The notes beneath the pieces were generated by a model, which saw only the letters and a program-made list of their open reading frames with translations, was not told where the DNA came from and searched no databases. From a virus, in IMG/VR virus record IMGVR_UViG_3300035211_000053, positions 1 to 64,000 of that record: a DNA stretch of 64,000 nucleotides; one strand, 5' to 3'. The position numbers and the translations under genes are program-made. Below, one piece after another: positions 62,064 to 64,000 of the stretch; within the stretch, counting starts at the first letter, position 1, and each line of letters starts with the position of its first letter.

Positions 62064-62344
62064 TTCGCGCTCAGCACATCGAGTCCGGCAACGTGCTGGA
62101 ACTCTCGCCAGATACGATCTGTCTGCTCGTGCCAGTTGACCTATGTGGGGCTCGCCCCAGGGCCACAGAAATGCTCGGCTGCAGATTCTCTGCTGATGGC
62201 TCCGTTGGTACAGGCAAGGCCTGCAAGCCCACACGGCTCTCGGCCCTGCAAATCGGTGATGAGGCCTGGATCCTCAGTGAGTATGACCTGAGCTTGGCCC
62301 AGGCAAAACACGACCACGTCCGGGTGGTGGGGGTGCGGCCGTGA
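62060..62344 (+). CDS. hypothetical protein (94 aa)
   Basis: ATG 62060 overlaps the previous stop (ATGA). MIRAQHIESGNVLELSPDTI, beta strands with CLLVPVDLCG and C-terminal YDLSLAQAKHDHVRVVGVRP. No family was recognised; probably a small beta protein. Confidence 0.6.
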   Translation: MIRAQHIESGNVLELSPDTICLLVPVDLCGARPRATEMLGCRFSADGSVGTGKACKPTRLSALQIGDEAWILSEYDLSLAQAKHDHVRVVGVRP

Positions 62345-62556
62345 CCATCGCACAATCGGCGCATCTTGCTGCCCTTCAGCTGCTCACCGGCGGGCTGGTC
62401 GATGACTTCCCTGAACACGGCGGGGAAGTGACGACGATCGACGGCATCGACTACCCCCTGGACGCATGCCACGTCTGCGACGGGCGCGGGATGAACTGCC
62501 CGGAGTGTGGGGGTAGCGGAAACGCCCCGATGCCCACGTACCCGGAGGAAGTCTGA
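62341..62556 (+). CDS. small DnaJ-type zinc-knuckle protein
   Basis: 71 aa from GTG 62341 (GTGA). The C-terminal half has CHVCDGRGMNCPECGGSGNA, two C-x2-C-x-G-x-G units as in DnaJ. The N-terminal part is helical. Similar knuckles occur in the 6518 and 43144 genes. Confidence 0.65.
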   Translation: MTIAQSAHLAALQLLTGGLVDDFPEHGGEVTTIDGIDYPLDACHVCDGRGMNCPECGGSGNAPMPTYPEEV

Positions 62557-62825
62557 TGTCTGATGATGCCAAGCATGAGCAGGACAGGCTGGCCCTGGCT
62601 CTGCGAATTGATTTTCTAAGGGACGTGTGTGTGCGAGAATTGCGGTCTCTTAGCGACGACCTGGAACGATTAGCGCGTCGTATTGAATCTGGCTCAAGAC
62701 CCAATAACCTCGGTGAGTTGCAGTCGCGACCGGGCTTCATTGACTGTAGGCTTGCTGCTCTTGGAGAACTCATGTCTGTAAACGAGGGTCGACGCCTGGA
62801 CAAGGCCAGAGAGGAGGAGCTCTGA
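62556..62825 (+). CDS. helical hypothetical protein
   Basis: 89 aa, TGATG coupling on both sides. DAKHEQDRLALALRIDFLRD and VRELRSLSDDLERLARRIES are charged helices; ends DKAREEEL. No family was recognised. Confidence 0.6.
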   Translation: MSDDAKHEQDRLALALRIDFLRDVCVRELRSLSDDLERLARRIESGSRPNNLGELQSRPGFIDCRLAALGELMSVNEGRRLDKAREEEL

Positions 62826-63022
62826 TGCCGGACAAAATACTCAAGCCTGAAGGCAACTGGAAGATCCTCTCCGCCACCTATTGGATCAGTCCATCCAAGT
62901 ATGGCCAGCGATACTGCTGCAGGTTTTGCGGGAAGCGCGCGCTGGGCCTGGGTGGCAACTCCCACAACCACTTTGCATGGTGTCGACGCCTGAACAAGGT
63001 CAGAGAGGGAAAGGTGCGCTGA
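62825..63022 (+). CDS. small zinc-finger-like protein
   Basis: 65 aa. YCCRFCGKRALGLGGNSHNH and FAWCRRLNKV give a C-x2-C...H-x-H...C arrangement that could bind zinc. Basic C-terminus. TGATG coupling. Confidence 0.6.
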   Translation: MPDKILKPEGNWKILSATYWISPSKYGQRYCCRFCGKRALGLGGNSHNHFAWCRRLNKVREGKVR

Positions 63023-63252
63023 TGTTCTTCGCGGCACTCAACACACCCTCCGATTCCACGCGCCTCGCCAACACGATCGCTGTGCACGGTGTCCGTGCTG
63101 CATACTGGTACCGACGTGACGAGCTTGAGTTTGTCTACGCGCTGACAGCGATGCAGCAACTTCATTGCATTGCCATCGAAATGGCGCAAGAATCAGACGT
63201 TGCCAGCCTTCTAGGCTCGGCCCTCAATGCGCGCAGGGGGCCGTCTGGGTGA
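63022..63252 (+). CDS. hypothetical protein (76 aa)
   Basis: ATG 63022 (TGATG). FFAALNTPSDSTRLANTIAV, HGVRAAYWYRRDELEFVYAL: alpha/beta. The C-terminus runs into basic residues. GTGA overlap with the next gene. Not recognised. Confidence 0.55.
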   Translation: MFFAALNTPSDSTRLANTIAVHGVRAAYWYRRDELEFVYALTAMQQLHCIAIEMAQESDVASLLGSALNARRGPSG

Positions 63253-63404
63253 ACGCTGGCGTCTTGCCGAGTGGACGCAAAACGCTCGGCCTGACCGGCT
63301 ACGACCTCGGTCGTGTCCGGCAGCTGGTCGACGAGCCGTCACCCCTCCCCGGATGGTTCGTCGCCCAGCTCCTGGAGACGACAGGAGATGACAATGGCGA
63401 ATGA
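63249..63404 (+). CDS. small hypothetical protein (51 aa)
   Basis: From GTG 63249 (overlap GTGA) to TGA 63404. VNAGVLPSGRKTLGLTGYDL, GRVRQLVDEPSPLPGWFVAQ. A compact helix-turn pattern. Coupling supports expression. Confidence 0.5.
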   Translation: MNAGVLPSGRKTLGLTGYDLGRVRQLVDEPSPLPGWFVAQLLETTGDDNGE

Positions 63405-63825
63405 CGCTCAATTCACAACCGATGGGATTGCGATCTCAATCAGCTGGGAGAAGCTCACCGAAACCCTGACTGACGATGCGCGCCGGGAGCTGCTTGCACA
63501 CCTGGCATGTGATGCCACCATCTTCCGGTGGTGCATTGACCAGCTTGCACACGGGTTTTTCGAACCCGACGACGATACCCCCATGTCTTGGTGGAGCACA
63601 GATGGATGCACGCTGGAGAAGGCCCGCGCGCGCTTCGACGACGCATTGCCAGACGTGGCCGAGCACCGTATCCGCGACCTGAAGAGTCAGATGCGCAGCG
63701 AGTATCTCCGCGGTGTTAGGAACGCCCAGCACGTAATCGCGGACGCGATGGGGCTGAGCTGCGATTCCAAGTTGTGGTCTACCATGTGCGACGCAACTCA
63801 GAAGCTCTCCCAGGAGTCTCGCTAG
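63394..63825 (+). CDS. hypothetical protein (143 aa)
   Basis: ATG 63394 follows CAGGAGATGACA (ATG 63388 is too close to the ribosome-binding site). AISISWEKLTETLTDDARRE, LLAHLACDATIFRWCIDQLA, then FFEPDDDTPMSWWSTDGCTL and a charged C-terminal helix. Mostly helical; no family was recognised. Confidence 0.6.
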   Translation: MANDAQFTTDGIAISISWEKLTETLTDDARRELLAHLACDATIFRWCIDQLAHGFFEPDDDTPMSWWSTDGCTLEKARARFDDALPDVAEHRIRDLKSQMRSEYLRGVRNAQHVIADAMGLSCDSKLWSTMCDATQKLSQESR

Positions 63826-63836
63826 GGGAAAGGCTG

Positions 63837-64000
63837 ATGCCCCCGATCACCCACGACTACACCAAAGACGAATGGGCCGAGCTTGAGGCCGAGGCCAGAA
63901 GGCAAAAGCGCAAGCTGCGCGCATTCCTCCGCGACTCCCCGCTGGAGATCGCGCGCGCCCAGGCCCAGCTCACGAAGGCACGGAGCTACCAACCAATCGA
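63837..64000 (+). CDS. helical protein, C-terminus cut by window edge
   Basis: ATG 63837 follows AGGGGAAAGGCTG. MPPITHDYTKDEWAELEAEA, RRQKRKLRAFLRDSPLEIAR: a charged helix. 54 codons visible. Last gene of the plus-strand run in this window. Confidence 0.5.
   Translation, partial: MPPITHDYTKDEWAELEAEARRQKRKLRAFLRDSPLEIARAQAQLTKARSYQPI

Noticed and set aside
1-64000. Integrase or attachment site
   Set aside because: No tyrosine or serine recombinase motif was found, and no tRNA-like attachment sequence; temperate lifestyle rests only on the repressor.

Overview
The window is a GC-rich, tightly packed genome segment of a contractile-tailed (myovirus-type) bacteriophage. It holds a complete set of packaging, head, neck, tail-sheath and Mu-like baseplate genes, plus lysis, replication and DNA-modification genes. 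No host housekeeping gene, rRNA or tRNA was recognised. The host is probably a Gram-negative bacterium, since the lysis end encodes several lipoproteins and a holin/spanin-like protein. One lipoprotein has a Thr-Gly-Gly-Ala linker of the kind common in Myxococcota (Polyangia), so a myxobacterial host is my best guess, at low confidence. Both ends of the window cut genes, and no integrase was seen.

Layout. 1-540 (minus): the end of a DUF4417-like gene and a small ORF. 560-3,777 (plus): accessory genes, with an HNH endonuclease and many tiny proteins, several starting at apparent leaderless promoters. 3,778-4,340: a gene-free, strongly folded stretch that may be a large structured RNA. 4,340-61,676 is almost entirely one minus-strand array, transcribed right to left. 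Taken in that direction it contains: (a) 61.7-53.0 kb, an XRE repressor and early genes (Lar-like protein, DUF5131, SLOG protein, DNA methyltransferase, VRR-NUC, HNH); (b) 53.0-47.5 kb, a ParB/MT-A70 methyltransferase, a PD-(D/E)XK nuclease, a replisome organiser, a PrimPol primase, a DnaB-like helicase and an RNA ligase; (c) 47.5-41.2 kb, coiled-coil and zinc-binding accessory proteins, one with a Tad2 (Thoeris anti-defence)-like domain; (d) 41.1-33.8 kb, terminase, portal, minor head protein, GroES-like protein, scaffold and capsid; (e) 33.8-28.4 kb, three paralogous head proteins and the neck; (f) 28.4-22.4 kb, sheath, tube, tail chaperone region and tape measure; (g) 22.1-9.7 kb, the Mu-like baseplate, a proline-rich repeat protein and tail fibres; (h) 9.7-4.4 kb, lipoproteins, holin/spanin, cysteine peptidase, GH25 lysozyme and transglycosylase. 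From 61.7 kb to the right edge the plus strand carries another early operon of small genes, divergent from the repressor.

Gene organisation. Neighbouring minus-strand genes usually overlap by ATGA or GTGA, or by 8 nt (NTGGCTGA), so translational coupling is pervasive. Two plus-strand genes (22,134 and 36,652) are embedded head-to-head against the structural operon and look like independently expressed cargo. The most unusual signal is a family of sigma-70-like promoters whose -10 hexamer lies exactly 6 or 7 nt from an ATG, which predicts leaderless mRNAs for the repressor and several early genes. Three places show reading-frame breaks (2.0 kb, 25.0 kb, 29.4 kb) that could be programmed shifts or sequence errors.

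All family assignments were made by reading motifs by eye. No database search was possible.
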